Shown piece after piece: positions 16,928 to 28,900 of a stretch of 64,000 bases of DNA (position 1 is the first letter of the stretch; every line of letters begins with the position of its first letter). The notes below the pieces were generated by a model. It had not been told where the DNA came from. It saw nothing but the letters and a program-made list of their open reading frames with translations, and ran no database searches. The position numbers and the translations under genes are program-made. The DNA comes from Candidatus Promineofilum glycogenicum. GTDB lineage: Bacteria > Chloroflexota > Anaerolineae > Promineifilales > Promineifilaceae. The DNA lies in contig JADJHJ010000011.1 of the NCBI GenBank assembly GCA_016707605.1, positions 1 to 64,000 on the forward strand, given 5' to 3'.

Positions 16928-18815
16928 ATCTGATTGGGTCAATAAAGCGCGGCACCGTCCCGTTGATGGGGGCCAGCGTCTCGGTGGCGAAGGCCGGGGT
17001 GGCGATGCCCAGCGTTTGGGCCGCCGTGGCGATGGCCTCGTAGGCCAGGCGGGCGTGGGTCGCCGCCGTCAGGTAGTCCCACTGGCGGAAGGCGCGCTCG
17101 GCCGTGCGGGCGTGCTCGCGCCCCGCGGCCACCAGGTCGCGCACCGCAGCGCGGTCGGGGTGGGCCAGCACGTCGTCGAGCATCTCGTTCGACCAGTTGA
17201 GGTAGCCGGCGAACTCATAGCGGTACATGTTGTCCCGGTCGAACGGGCCGAACTCCCAGGCCACGTCGATGTAGGACATCATGCTGTGCGCCTCGTCGCC
17301 CAGCCAGGCGAAGTAGAAGTCGCCGCTTGGGTCATAGTCCACGCCGCTGGTCGAATCGTAGCCGTCGTGCGGGTGCGACAAGCCGAAGTGGTGGCCCAAC
17401 TCGTGGATGGCCGTCGTCGTGAAGCCATAGCCGGACGAGCGAATCTCCGGGCCATCGAACATGAAGACGTAGCTCTGCGTGCCGTCGCGCCAGTTGTCGT
17501 CGGCGAAGCCCAGCGGCACGTTGCCCATATTCGACAGCGCGCCATTGAAGCCGAAGACGGTGGCTACGTAATCGTGCGGCCCATACTCCGGCACGAAGTC
17601 GGCGTAGTGCTCATCGAAGAAGCAGTAGTACTCGGCGTCGGTCGTGCCGTAGTCAACCCAGCAATCCTCGCGCTCGCTCAGCCCGCCGCCGATGCGCACC
17701 GCCTGGCGCACACCGACCGGCGCGGGCCGACGGTTGTTGTCCAGCACGAACTGCCAATCGTAGTAGGGCTGGAAGCTCTCGTACTCGGCCTGGATCATGT
17801 CCATGTCGATCCAGTCGGCGGCGTTGCTCAGCCGGTGGAGGTTGAACAACTCGATGTGGGCCACGCGCTGCCCGTCCGGCCCCGGCGCGGCCACCAATGG
17901 GTCATAGAGGGGCGAGGTCGTGAACAGCAGGTTGACGCCCACGTAGCGCGTCACCAGCCCCAGGTCGGACGACAGCGCCGCCGGGTCGCGGTAGCCGCCG
18001 GCAGCATACTCCCAGATGACCGGGATGCGATAGTCGGCCTCGCCGTCGCCATCGACGTCGGCGTTGTCCACGTCATAGTTGCCCGTCCACGAATCCGGCC
18101 CGGCCGAGAGGTCATAGAACCAGGTGCGGCCGTGGCTGCCGCCCCAGGCGACCATCTTGCGCGAAGGGCGCAGCAGGCCGAAGTTGTAGCCGGTGTCAGG
18201 GTCGGGGCTGTCGGTCTTGGTGTAGACGTGGAACTGGAAGTCCGGCCGGTCGTACCAGTTAATATAGTAGATGGTGTAGCTGCGGTCGGGGTTGATGCCC
18301 AACCGCTGCCGGCCGGCGGTCATGAGCCACTGTTCGGCCGATGGCCCATCGATGTAGCCCACCGGCCCGGTCACGTCGCGCACGTTGCTGGCCATGCCGT
18401 TGTAGAGCTGCTGGAACAGTGTCGGGTCGCCCGGCGTGGCGATGGAGGCCAGGTAGCCGAAGAAGTCATCCTCGAAGGCCGCGTCGGTGAACACCGTGCG
18501 GTAGTCGAAGTTAAAGCGCAAGCCCATGTCGCGCCCTTCCAGGCCATAAAAGGCCGGATAGCGTACGATCGGCTCGTAGGTCGCCGGCAGCCCGGCGCGG
18601 AAGGTCGCCACGTCTACGTCGGCGCGGTCGAAGCCGACGAAGACAACGTTGACCGGGATCGTCTGCTGATAGGTCACAGTCTTGCCCGGCACGAGGCCTT
18701 CCGGCTCCACGTCCTGGGCGTAACCGGTCGGCGCGACCAGCAGACAGGCGACAACTATCAGCAGCGTAAACGCGGCCAGCCGCGCCCAGCGCGGCAACGG
18801 GAGCAAACGGTTCAT
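16926..18815 (-). CDS. Secreted metzincin-like zinc metalloprotease
   Basis: The product has 629 residues. Residues 1-33 form a signal peptide ('LAAFTLLIVVACLLVAPTGYAQ'). The zinc site HELGHHFGLSH is at about residues 471-481. It matches HExxHxxGxxH, with a downstream methionine turn 'HSMMSYID' as in metzincins. The 440 residues before it form a large N-terminal region rich in Tyr/Asp that I do not recognise. The C-terminal 100 residues are helical ('AAVRDLVAAGREHARTAERAF'). It is probably an extracellular peptidase. The gene is divergent from the response regulator at 19039, with a 224-bp gap holding both promoters. Confidence 0.85.
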   Translation of the reverse strand: MNRLLPLPRWARLAAFTLLIVVACLLVAPTGYAQDVEPEGLVPGKTVTYQQTIPVNVVFVGFDRADVDVATFRAGLPATYEPIVRYPAFYGLEGRDMGLRFNFDYRTVFTDAAFEDDFFGYLASIATPGDPTLFQQLYNGMASNVRDVTGPVGYIDGPSAEQWLMTAGRQRLGINPDRSYTIYYINWYDRPDFQFHVYTKTDSPDPDTGYNFGLLRPSRKMVAWGGSHGRTWFYDLSAGPDSWTGNYDVDNADVDGDGEADYRIPVIWEYAAGGYRDPAALSSDLGLVTRYVGVNLLFTTSPLYDPLVAAPGPDGQRVAHIELFNLHRLSNAADWIDMDMIQAEYESFQPYYDWQFVLDNNRRPAPVGVRQAVRIGGGLSEREDCWVDYGTTDAEYYCFFDEHYADFVPEYGPHDYVATVFGFNGALSNMGNVPLGFADDNWRDGTQSYVFMFDGPEIRSSGYGFTTTAIHELGHHFGLSHPHDGYDSTSGVDYDPSGDFYFAWLGDEAHSMMSYIDVAWEFGPFDRDNMYRYEFAGYLNWSNEMLDDVLAHPDRAAVRDLVAAGREHARTAERAFRQWDYLTAATHARLAYEAIATAAQTLGIATPAFATETLAPINGTVPRFIDPIR

Positions 18816-19038
18816 CTCATTACCTCCTCAAACGACTTTAGTTTGCCCTACTCGAACTCCACAAACCCGATAGGGGAAGGCGATGATGTCAGACGCGGGG
18901 ATAGTCACCAGCAAGGGCGTACATTCTGCTAATCCAGAGAGTACTCCCGTGCTCATTGGCTGTCAATAGCCGACAACGCTGCGACAATGGTATACTGATC
19001 GGGGACGCGCCGCCGTGACAAATCAACCGGGATAGCTT

Positions 19039-19791
19039 ATGACCAGCAGCGACACCAACCACCTCGTTCTGATCGTTGACGACAACGACTTCAACCGCGA
19101 CGGCCTGGCCCTCTATTTGCGCGGCTATGGCTACCAAACCCTGGAAGCGGGTGACGCGGCGACGGCCTACGATCTGGCTGCGGCCCACCGCCCCGACTCG
19201 GCCGTCGTCGACATCGTTATGCCTGAGTTGCCCGGCGGCCCGGCCCAGGTCGGCCGCAGCGTGGGCGTGGGCCTGGCCCGCCGCCTGAAGGCGCTCGATC
19301 CGGCGTTGGGCGTGGTCATCTTCTCGGCCTACGAAGACCGCGGCGGCGAGATTGGGGCGCTGATTCGCGAGGGCGTGCGCGGCATCGCCTACGTGCTGAA
19401 AGGCTCGCGGCCGGAGCGGCTGCGGCAGGCGCTCGACGACACCCGCGCCGGCCACGTGATCCTCGACGGCGACGCCGCCGCCGGCAAGCCCCAACTGGTG
19501 CAGGAGTTGCGCGACCACCTGTCGCCGCTGGAGCGGCCGTGGGTGGAGCGGGCGGTGCGCCTGATGCCGACGCTGTCGCCGCGCGAGCAGGACGTGGCCC
19601 GCCGGCTGGCGGCATCACACAACATTCAGGGCCTCGTCGCCCTGCTGGGCATCAGCCAGAAGACGGTCGAGCACCACGTCGCCAGCCTCTACGACAAGCT
19701 GGGCCTCAGCGACGTGGACACCGCCGCGCCGACGCTGCGCAAGGCGACGCTGCTGGCCAAGGCGTGTATGCTCTACGACCTGACGCGGTAA
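19039..19791 (+). CDS. Response regulator, REC plus LuxR-type HTH
   Basis: The product has 250 residues. The receiver domain has Asp14/Asp15 and phospho-acceptor Asp58 in 'SAVVDIVMPELPGG'. An insertion (about 65-80) follows the phosphorylation site, and the usual Lys motif appears as 'YVLKGSRPE'. The C-terminal HTH at about 180-240 ('LSPREQDVARRLAASHNIQ', 'KTVEHHVASLYDKLGL') is LuxR type. It is not closely similar to the two regulators near 6-8 kb. No cognate kinase is adjacent; it stands alone between two minus-strand genes. Confidence 0.85.
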   Translation: MTSSDTNHLVLIVDDNDFNRDGLALYLRGYGYQTLEAGDAATAYDLAAAHRPDSAVVDIVMPELPGGPAQVGRSVGVGLARRLKALDPALGVVIFSAYEDRGGEIGALIREGVRGIAYVLKGSRPERLRQALDDTRAGHVILDGDAAAGKPQLVQELRDHLSPLERPWVERAVRLMPTLSPREQDVARRLAASHNIQGLVALLGISQKTVEHHVASLYDKLGLSDVDTAAPTLRKATLLAKACMLYDLTR

Positions 19792-19795
19792 GAAA

Positions 19796-19872
19796 CCTCA
19801 CGCAAAGACGCCAAGCGCGCCAAGCTCAAGAACTTTTCTTGGGCTTGGCGCGCTTGGCGTCTTTGCGTGAGG
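19796..19872. repeat. CTCACGCAAAG-family palindrome
   Basis: CCTCACGCAAAGACGCCAAG... pairs with its complement ending ...CTTGGCGTCTTTGCGTGAGG. The arms are about 30 bases and the loop about 17. It starts 4 bp after the response-regulator stop. Confidence 0.95.
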
Positions 19873-19885
19873 CTATCTTATCGTA

Positions 19886-22800
19886 CTACCGGCGCGGGCC
19901 GAGCAGGCGGACGGCTTCAACCTCGGTCGCGGCGCGGGCAGCGGGGCGGGCCGGGGGGTTGTCGGTCGACCAGCGGAAGGGCACGGGCGCGCCGCCGGCG
20001 ACGGCCGCGGCCGAACTGCTAAAGGCCACGTCATCGACGAACAGATTGCTATTCAGGCTGCCGTCCGTCTCAACGCGAATCTGGAGGGCCACCGTCTGCC
20101 CGGCGTAGTCGCTCAGATTGACCACGTGGCGCACCCAGCCGGACGTGCTGCTGTCCGCGCACAGGTCATAGACATCGACCACCGCGCCGTCGATCAGCAC
20201 GCCGCCGAAGTCGTAGCCACAGCCATCTTCCGAACCAATGCCGTGGTAGTAGGTCAGGTAGGGCCGGTCAGGCGGCACAGTAACGGCCTGCTCGATGAGG
20301 CTGATCTCGTTGTCGTCGCCGCCCAGCCAGGCGCTCCAGACGCCGCTGTGGGTGGGCAAGCCCTCGACCTCGTTGCTGTTGACGATCACCCGCCAGCCCA
20401 GCAGCGACGCCTCTGTCCAGCCCGTCGCGCCCTGCTCGAAGTCGCCGTTGAGAAGGGGGATGGCGGGGGGGACGTAGGGGATTTGGATGGCGATGGGGAG
20501 GAAGAGCGACCGGACAACGGGGGCGCTAGTCTCAAACTGCTGATAGCTGTAAGCCGCGGTCTGGGCGACCTCGATAGCGTTCAGGAAACCGCCAGCCCCC
20601 CAAAACGAAAGGTCAACCAGGTAATAGGGGCCATTGCGGCCATTATCCCCTATAAGCAGCCCATCAAAACGAAACACGATCTGTTGCGAGCCAGATCCCA
20701 GGGTCGCACTGCCATTATACCAGCCGAACTCATGCCCCTGGTCGTCAATCAGGCGAGCATTCCATTCGTAGGCCCCACCTGTTTGAAGATTGACGCCTAC
20801 ATTGATGATTAGTTCGTCGAAGCGACCGTTGTTGTTATGGTCCTCACCATGATCCGACGAAGTCCCAGTCAGGGCGACGGCCGCGTGCTGGAACTGATTG
20901 CGACTGTAGGCCTTGGTTGTATAGGGAGCGGCCTCGAATTCAACCTTCACTGGTAACTGCGCTGAACTTTTGTCCAGAATCGTGACGTTCGCTAGCTTGA
21001 ACTGGCCGTTACCGCCATTGGCCCAGATCTCACGACCATCGAAGTCAAGAGTAACCATTCTCCCACCGACAGCGAGATCAGCGGAGGCGGACGACCTGGC
21101 CAGCGTTGTACGCTGCTAGTCTGAAGTTCCCAAACAACAGGTACTGCCCAGCGACTGCTACCTGCACCGGCACGTTGATCCGTAATAGATCAAAGAGGGC
21201 GTCCACCGGAGTCAACGCCCTGATCGCAGAAGCTCCCCGCAATCTCTGCTGTCCCAGAGGCAAACTGGACTTCACTGACGGCTGTTCGTGTGAAAGCACC
21301 AAAGCTCGTCGTTCCTATCGCTTCCGTGCTCAAGCCGTAGATACCAAACTGGTCACCGGTGAAGTAGTTGGCATAGATGCCGTTGTCTGCCGCGCCATCG
21401 CCATGCGCTCCGTCATCATAAAGGGAAATGGACTGCACGGTCCCATCTGGCTTAATCACTTGGCCCACCACATTCACACCACTCATAGGCACGCCATTGT
21501 TCTTCACCACAGAGCTAATCACAATTTGACCGTTTAGCTGCTGCCAGGGCGTGTTAGCGCTAATGGATGCCGTTACAGCGCTATCCTGAGCCGTCACGAG
21601 TACCTCGGCCTGGGTTACGCCCATGTTCGACGCGCCCGTGATCTTGGCTTGCCACTGACCCTTGGCTGGCGATTCGATGGTGTACATCGGTGACTTGGCC
21701 GAAACAAAGTATTCGCCCAGGTTGCCGCCAGTGCGGTCCTCAGCATATTGAATGCTGGCGTTGACCGAGGCCGGGGTAATGACTACGCCATTGGCATCAA
21801 CAAGAGTTAAGGAGAGATCTCCTGTCTCCCACAATAGCAAGATGTTCACCTGGTCGGGCGCGTCAATTGCCAAAGCTGCGGTGACAGTTTGGCCAGCTGT
21901 GATGGAACCACCCTGAATATCCAGACCACTATCATCCACCGCCGCAACAGTCTCCGGCTGGCTCTGAGCGCTGTTTTGGGCTGTCCGTGCCACTGTATTG
22001 GCATTAACGTCCAGCAGATCACCCACTAAGTCAACGATCGTCGTGTCTACTTCATCCCGCTTTTTGATGGCCGCGCGAATAGAGTGGTGATTTAGAGGAA
22101 AGGGACCGAACTCGGTCGAGTTGCTCGCCGTATGGCCGTCGATGCCGCTCCATTGGGTGCTTCGCACGGTTACCAACAAATCATTGGTGCCGTTATAGGT
22201 TCCCTCATCAAGAAGCAGTTTATAGACCAGGGGGGCGGCCAACGTCTGCGACCAGTCTGGCACAGCCCGGGTCTGCCAGTAAACGACGCACTGACCAGAG
22301 CCGCTTAAACAGGCACCCCCTGAGTCCGCGGCGACCGAATAATAGCGCACGCCGGTCGCGCCGGGTGGGCTGGGTTAAACGTCTCATTCATATCTTTTTC
22401 AGAGACATTCTTCAACGCCGGCGTCTGCTTGTAGCCAATTAAACTAGCTAGTTTCGGATGGTCAGCGGCGTAATCGGCCAAAGCCGAACCGTGGTGCGGC
22501 GATGCCAGTGTGATGAGCGCAGCGACATCATTGTCATCGTTCAGCTTGTTGTCGGAGATGTAGCCGCGGGAGTCCAGCCCCCCTTTGCTGTGGCCCAACA
22601 GGTTAATCTGGTCTACTCCGTAACGCTGCGTCAGGCGGTCGATGATTCGCGCCAGCCGCGTGGCGTTATCGGCGATTGACACCTCCCCTCCTAACCAATT
22701 TTCGACAATCGCCGTCAGGAAGCCCATCTGGTTAAGCCGTTTGCGGAAGCCCTTGTAGACGGGGTCATTGTCCTTGTCAAAGTAATCGCAGCCGAAGCCG

Positions 22801-23584
22801 GCGTTTTGCACGGCGCAAGAGTCTCGCTGTCGTTGCTGCCGCCCTTGCCGTGCGCAAGCAGGATTGGCGCGCCGCCTCCAAATGAGAAAGCTGCCCAGTC
22901 AACTTCGACCGCCCAGACCAGGTCGGAATTGGCTGTGTCAATATCGATGCGTATCTCGTTCTGTACCGTCGTTGGCGCTGTGTCACATTCAGACAGGTAA
23001 TCACCGCGATTGGAGCCATTAAACTCGTCACAGGTTGGAATGGCGAACCTAAAATGACGCACATCCACTTCCAACCGAGTAATGCTCCACGATTCGTTGG
23101 CCCCTGTCAGTCTGCCCACTTCATGGCCGTTGACGAAGATTCGGTCATTCTCCGGGTTGTATTCTGTGCCACTGTAATCTTCATCAACGTCGTAGACTGA
23201 CAGTTGCAGTTGAACCCTGGGCGTAACAATGCCATTATCAATCAGCTTTTGCACGTCCAGCAAGTAGCCCTGACTATCCGTGCGGCCGACAACCCGATCC
23301 ACGGGCACTGTGAACTGGATCGGCCCGTCATCACGGAACAGGTATTGATCCATAGTTGGGCCGGTATCACGGACGAATGTCGTATCCGTTGGGTCAGGTG
23401 GAATGGCTGTCCCGTGGCCCGAATGAAGCGGCCTCAACAACGCGCTTGGTGCTTGCGGAGGACGCTCATCTGTTTGCGAACCGGCCGAATAGGTCGATTG
23501 AGCCATGAGCAATTGGGGCACAATCAGGATGATCGCGCTGATAACAACGATCCATACTTTATTGGAAAACTTTTTGCGCTGCAT
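19886..23584 (-). pseudogene. Secreted alpha/beta-hydrolase (PGAP1/lipase-like) gene with four frameshifts
   Basis: Read from 23584 downwards, one protein of about 1230 residues is split over successive frames, and the total length is again a multiple of three. N terminus: signal peptide ('VWIVVISAIILIVPQLLMAQ') and a beta-rich region. Then an alpha/beta-hydrolase segment with 'PILLAHGKGG', the nucleophile elbow 'LLGHSKGGLDS', and 'TLASPHHGSALADYA' as in PGAP1/lipase-like enzymes. Then a long beta-sandwich region ('SLYDDGAHGDGAADNGIY', 'NNNGRFDELIINVGV') and a C-terminal jelly roll ('LNGDFEQGATGW'). Frame changes fall near 22815 and 22360 (one base short each) and near 21220 and 21095 (one base extra each), at short G/C runs. 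The region is visibly less GC-rich than its surroundings. It may be a decaying acquired gene, or intact with sequencing errors. Confidence 0.7.
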
Positions 23585-23628
23585 CTGACTCCTCTCTGGG
23601 TGGAACTATGCCCGAGAACGGCCGCGCT

Positions 23629-24111
23629 TCATCGTCCGGTGATCGAATAGGGCGGTGGAGCAGGTAACCGATCACTCAGGGGATCGTGAATAAAAACGCG
23701 CGCCTCCCGGCGCGCATGATCGAACAGAAAAATTGTCTGGTTGTCCAACGCTCCATACCCCTCATTGCCGGCGTAGACCTCCAACTGATCGCGACTCAGC
23801 CGGCGTGGGCGAGCGTCACGCACACCACTACCGGGAGCAACCAACTGCGCTGCGCCACCGTCAGGCGCTACCCGCCATAGACCGGCCGGTGTCCCATTGG
23901 GTAAGCTGACACCATAGTACAACCCGTCATCTTTCCATTCCAGGCGCACAGACGCGCCGCGAGGCCCACCGGCAGGCAGTTCAATTTGCGCCAGGCAGCT
24001 CTCGGCCTGGCCACTGCGCTCATTAATGCAAACATAGAGCGTCAGACTCTGATTCTCTTCGGTGACACTGTCCTCGGAAACACGGACGGGAGGCAACCAG
24101 ATAAGTTTCAT
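23629..24111 (-). CDS. Hypothetical protein, possibly a truncated beta-propeller
   Basis: The product has 160 residues, no signal peptide, and I recognise no family. Segments such as 'DDGLYYGVSLPNGTPAGLWRVAPDGG' and 'NQTIFLFDHARREARVFI' look like beta-propeller blades. It may be the remnant or end of a larger secreted protein. It lies 44 bp upstream of, and in the same direction as, the broken hydrolase gene, in the same lower-GC island. The 240 bp before its start hold no visible gene. Confidence 0.5.
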   Translation of the reverse strand: MKLIWLPPVRVSEDSVTEENQSLTLYVCINERSGQAESCLAQIELPAGGPRGASVRLEWKDDGLYYGVSLPNGTPAGLWRVAPDGGAAQLVAPGSGVRDARPRRLSRDQLEVYAGNEGYGALDNQTIFLFDHARREARVFIHDPLSDRLPAPPPYSITGR

Positions 24112-24352
24112 TATAGTCCGGTTTCTGCAGCTGTCAATTTTGCCGGCTTCGTGTTATCTCCTCATCCACCCCTAACCCCCCCATTACACTTTTTTTACCA
24201 TTCCCCATCATACTTCCCACTGTACCCGGACGACCGGGAAGAGAGTAAGGATCCGGCCGGCGCTTATTGGTATCATCGTCGCCTCGCCGGCCGGTTCCAG
24301 CCTAACTAGTAGAGTCCGACTTATTGAGTCGCTTGTTCTTTCGGAGGTTTTC

Positions 24353-25666
24353 ATGCAACGTCGTATTTCTGTTTTGTTCCTGATGGTGGCCCTGGTGGCC
24401 ATGCTGCTGACCGGTTGCAGCACCATCACCGAGTCCGTCGGCCAGGCCGTCAGCGACCAGGTCGCCGCCGTGCTGCCGACGATTGCCGCGTCGGCTGCCC
24501 TGCCCACCAGCGACGCGGTCATCCAGCCCGCGTCGCAGACCAACCCCACGGCCACGCCCGAACCGTCCTTCACCGAAGGCGATGACGCCGCCGCCGAGCC
24601 GGAGGTTGTCCAGCCCGTGCCCGTCCAGCAGACGACGCAAGAGCGGGTCTTCATCGACCTCTATAATCGCGTCAACCCGGCTGTCGTCAGCGTCAACCTG
24701 ACCAGCGGCGGCGGCTCCGGCTTCGTCATCGACCCCGAGGGCTACATCGTCACCAATAACCACGTCATCGCCGAGGGCGGCCCCATCGCCGTCGGTTTCG
24801 CCGATGGCAGCACCTATGAGGCCGAAGTCGTCGGCGCCGACTCGCAGGCTGACGTGGCCCTGCTGAAGATCAACGCCACCGGCCTGCCCGCCCTGCCCCT
24901 GGGCGACTCCGAAGCGCTCGAAGTCGGCCAGCTCGTCGTGGCCATCGGCAGCCCGTTCGGCCTCGACAACACCATGACCACCGGCATCGTCTCCGCTCTC
25001 AGCCGCTCCTTGCCGGCCGACAGCACGGGCTCGTCGCTGGGCACGTTCTACACCATCCCCAGCGTCATCCAGACCGACGCGGCCATCAACCCCGGCAACT
25101 CCGGCGGCCCGCTGATCACCCTGGCCGGTGAGGTCATCGGCATCAACACGGCCATCGAGTCGAGCGTGCAGTCCAACTCCGGCGTCGGCTTTGCCGTGCC
25201 GTCGAACGTGGTCAAGTCGGTCATCACCCAACTGCGCGAATCGGGCGAAGTGAGCTACCCCTGGTTGGGTATCGCCGGCGGCACGCTGACCTCGGCGGCG
25301 GCCGAAGAGATGGGCCTGGCCGCCACCACGCGCGGCGTCCTGGTCAGCGAAGTGACCGCCGGCGGCCCCGCCGAAGCGGCCGGCCTGCAGGGCGGCGCCG
25401 CGGAGACGGGTCTGGGTGGCGACATCATCACCGCCATCGACGGCCAGACCGTCACCCTGTTCGACGACCTGCTCAGCTACATCGTCATCAACACGACCGT
25501 CGGCCAGAACGTGACCCTGAGCATCCTGCGCGACGGCCAGCCGCAGACGATCACCGTGACCCTGGGCGAGCGTCCGGCAAGCATCGAGCAACCGCAGTTG
25601 GGGCAAGAACTACCCGAAGGCCTCCCGGACGGCTTCCCCGAAGTCTTCCCGACGCCGCAGCCGTAA
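24353..25666 (+). CDS. HtrA/DegP-like trypsin-fold serine protease with PDZ domain, lipoprotein
   Basis: The product has 437 residues. The lipobox LLTGC puts lipidated Cys22 at the membrane. A Thr/Pro/Glu-rich linker runs to about residue 95. The protease domain has a complete triad: His137 in 'VTNNHVIAEG', Asp167 in 'SQADVALLKI' and Ser250 in 'AINPGNSGGPL'. A C-terminal PDZ domain at about 320-420 contains 'GVLVSEVTAGGPAEAAGLQ' and 'GDIITAIDGQ'. Expected to degrade or refold misfolded exported proteins at the outer face of the cytoplasmic membrane, consistent with the many secreted proteins around it. It has its own AGGTTTTC-type leader and a terminator downstream, so it is monocistronic. 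Confidence 0.93.
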   Translation: MQRRISVLFLMVALVAMLLTGCSTITESVGQAVSDQVAAVLPTIAASAALPTSDAVIQPASQTNPTATPEPSFTEGDDAAAEPEVVQPVPVQQTTQERVFIDLYNRVNPAVVSVNLTSGGGSGFVIDPEGYIVTNNHVIAEGGPIAVGFADGSTYEAEVVGADSQADVALLKINATGLPALPLGDSEALEVGQLVVAIGSPFGLDNTMTTGIVSALSRSLPADSTGSSLGTFYTIPSVIQTDAAINPGNSGGPLITLAGEVIGINTAIESSVQSNSGVGFAVPSNVVKSVITQLRESGEVSYPWLGIAGGTLTSAAAEEMGLAATTRGVLVSEVTAGGPAEAAGLQGGAAETGLGGDIITAIDGQTVTLFDDLLSYIVINTTVGQNVTLSILRDGQPQTITVTLGERPASIEQPQLGQELPEGLPDGFPEVFPTPQP

Positions 25667-25676
25667 CGGTTCATCG

Positions 25677-25759
25677 GAGCCTGGCCCGGTCAGGCTAGGC
25701 TCCGCATCGCTCTCCCTCCCTAGGCGAAAGCCCACCGCGCTGGAGGCGGTGGGCTTTTC
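25677..25759 (+). terminator. Two successive hairpins after the HtrA gene
   Basis: The first hairpin, GAGCCT...AGGCTC, is at about 25677-25703. The second is a classic intrinsic terminator: GAAAGCCCACCGC (25726-25738) pairs with GCGGTGGGCTTTTC (25746-25759), ending in a TTTT tract. Confidence 0.9.
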
Positions 25760-25944
25760 GCGTTTCGACGACCCTCCCCCAATACCTGACCTTCTAACCC
25801 CCACCGGGATCAATTGCCTGAGTAGGTTGACTGTAAGCCTTTCTGTAAGGCCGGCACTTTAACATTGACTATGGACGATTCGACTCGCGCCGCGCATCGC
25901 GTTGTCCCGACGCGTACCGCAATTAACTGTACCGGAGGAGACTT

Positions 25945-28900
25945 ATGTCAGCGCGTATCCGTGCCCTGGCTATTATTATGATCCTGACCACCACCTTGTG
26001 GTTAGGCCTTGCGCCCCTTACCGACGCCGCTCTCTCCGACGTAGTCATCAACGAAGTCCTGATCGGCAACGCTACGACAAACCTCGATCCGACTTACGCC
26101 AATTACTCCGCGTGGATCGAACTGCGTAACTCCGGCGCCGAAGCCATCAACCTGGGAGGGTTCCGCCTGGTCTCGTTGCGCGAAGGGCGGACGACGCCCG
26201 ACACCTACGTTTTGCCCAGCGGCACGAGCATCCCCGCCAACGGCTACCTGCTCATCTGGGCCGACGAACTGAACACCGGCCTGCACACGCCGTTTGAGTT
26301 GGACATGGACGGCGGGTTGATCGAGTTGCGCACCGCCGGCGGCGATCTCGTCAGCGGCGTCACGCTGACCGCGCAGCGGCCCGACGTGTCCTACGGCCGC
26401 GCGCCCGGTGGCAACTGGGCCTACTTCGACCAGCCCACCCCCGGCGCGGCCAACGCCACCCCCGCCTTTGCCAACTTCGACTTTGCCGCCGCGCCGCTCT
26501 TCTCGGTGGCCGGCGGCCGTTACAACAGCGCCCGCACGGTCGCATTCACCACGACCGAACCGGGCGGCGTCGTGCGTTACACCGTTGACGGCTCACGGCC
26601 AACGGCCTCCTCCGCCCCCTACTCCTCGCCCATCAACGTCAGCGCCATTACCGTCATCCGCGCCCGCACCTTTGCCGCCGGCAAGATGACCAGCCCCACG
26701 GTCAGCAACACCTACCTCATCAACGCCCCCGCTTCGCTGACCATCATCTCGCTGGCCACCGACCCGGCTCACATGTTCAGCGACACCATCGGCATCTACG
26801 TCGAGGGCACCAATGGCGTCGTCAAGTGCAGCAAGAGGGCCAATTGGAACCGCCCCTGGGAGCGCCCGGCCAGCATTGAAATCTACGACACCAACGGCGC
26901 GCGGCTGGTCGGCCAGGATATTGGCTTCGAGATCCACGGCAACTGTACGCGCAACCTGAAGCAAAAGTCCTTCGAGCTGAAGACGCGCAAGGTCTACGGC
27001 GACAACGATTTCAGCTACGCCTTCTTCAGCGACAAGCCGCTGAACTCCTACCGGCGGCTGTTGCTGCGCGCCGGCGGCCAGGACACCAAGAGCCTGCTGC
27101 GCGACGTCATTGGGCCAGCAGTTGCTCATCGGCCGCATGGACATCGACCGCCAGGCCTATCGCCCGGCGCTGGTCTACATCAACGGCCAGTTCTGGGGCA
27201 TCTACGGCCTGCGCGAGAAGATGGACGAGGACTTTGTCGAGAACACCTATGGGCTGGACGAGGAGACTGACTTCGACACCATCGACGAGAATCTGACACC
27301 GATGGCCGGCTCGATCACCCGCTGGAACGAGTTCTATACCTACGTCTCGACCCACAACCCGGCCGACCCCGCCATCTACGCCTACATTAAAACGCAGATG
27401 GACGTGGATGAGTTCATCAACTACCAGATCGCCGAAATCTACGCCGCCAACGCCGATTGGCCCCACAGCAACGTTCGTTTCTGGCGCGCCTATGCCCCCG
27501 GTAGCCGCTGGCGCTGGATGCTCTTCGACCTGGACTACGCCTTCTCGCTCAATGCCGCCCCCAGCCACAACACGCTGCGCCAGGCCTTATCAACCAAGGC
27601 GGACAACGCCTACCACAGCCTGATCCTGCGCAAACTCTGGACCAACACCGAGTTTCGCGCCCTGTTCGCCCAGCGCTTCGCCGCCCATCTGAACACCACC
27701 TACACCCCGGCCCGCGTCACCGACCACATCAACAGCCTGTCGGCGGCCATTGCCACGGAGATACCGGCCCAGAGTCAGCGCTGGGTCGCACCCAAATCGC
27801 TGAAACTGTGGCAAACCGAGTTGACCAAGCTGCGCACCTTCGCCACCAAGCGTCCCGGCTTCATGCGCACCCACTTGAAGACCCAACTTGGCGTCTCCGG
27901 CACGGCCGACCTGACGATCCACGTCACCGGTCAGGGCCAGGTCAGCGTGGCCGGCGTGCCCGTCGCTGGCGGCTACAGCGGGCCGCACTTCGTCAACCTG
28001 CCCATCACCCTCGAAGCCCTGCCCGCCGCGGGCCAGGACTTTAGCCACTGGCTGGAAACGGGCAGCACCAACCCGGTAATCACCGTCACTCTGAGCGGCG
28101 CGCAGACGCGCACAGCCGTCTTCGGCGAGGAGCCGCCGCCGCCCCCCCTGCCCGCTATCGTCATCAACGAGATTCACTATCGCCCCAACCCCGAATCCGA
28201 CGAACCGAACAAGGAGTTCATCGAGCTTTACCACGCCGGCGCAACAGCCGCCAACCTGAGCGGCTACACCATCAGCGCCATCAGCTACACCTTCCCGGCC
28301 GGCGCGCTGGTCGAGCCGGGCGAATACGTCGTCGTGGCCGCCAACAGCGCCGACCCGGCCTACGCCGCCCTCGACGCCGACGACGTTTTCGACTGGGTGT
28401 GGGGCAGCCCCGACAACCAGAAGCTGAGCAACAGCAGCGAGGCGGTCACGCTGCGCCACAGCGACGGCCGCGTGGTGGACACCGTCACCTATGAGGACGA
28501 CCCGCCCTGGCCCAAGCCGGCCGACGGCAGCGGCCCATCTCTGTCGCTGCTCGACGAGCACCTTGACAAGACCGACCCGACCAACTGGGCCGCCAGCCGC
28601 CAGCCGGGCGGTTCGCCCGGCGCGGAGAACTTCCCGCCCCTGCCGCCGGCGCCGCCGCTGGTCATCAACGAAATCCACTACAACCCGGCCGCCGCCCAGG
28701 GCAGCGACGCCGACTACGAGTTCATCGAAGTCGTCAACACCGGCGACGAAGCCGTCAACCTGGAAGGCTTCACGCTGGTCGGTGTGGAGTTCACCTTCCC
28801 GGCCGGCGCGAGCATCGACCCCGGCGAGTTCATCGTCATCGCCGCCAACGCCGCCAACTACAACGGCAGCTACGACGCCTACCAGTGGACGAGCGGCGAC

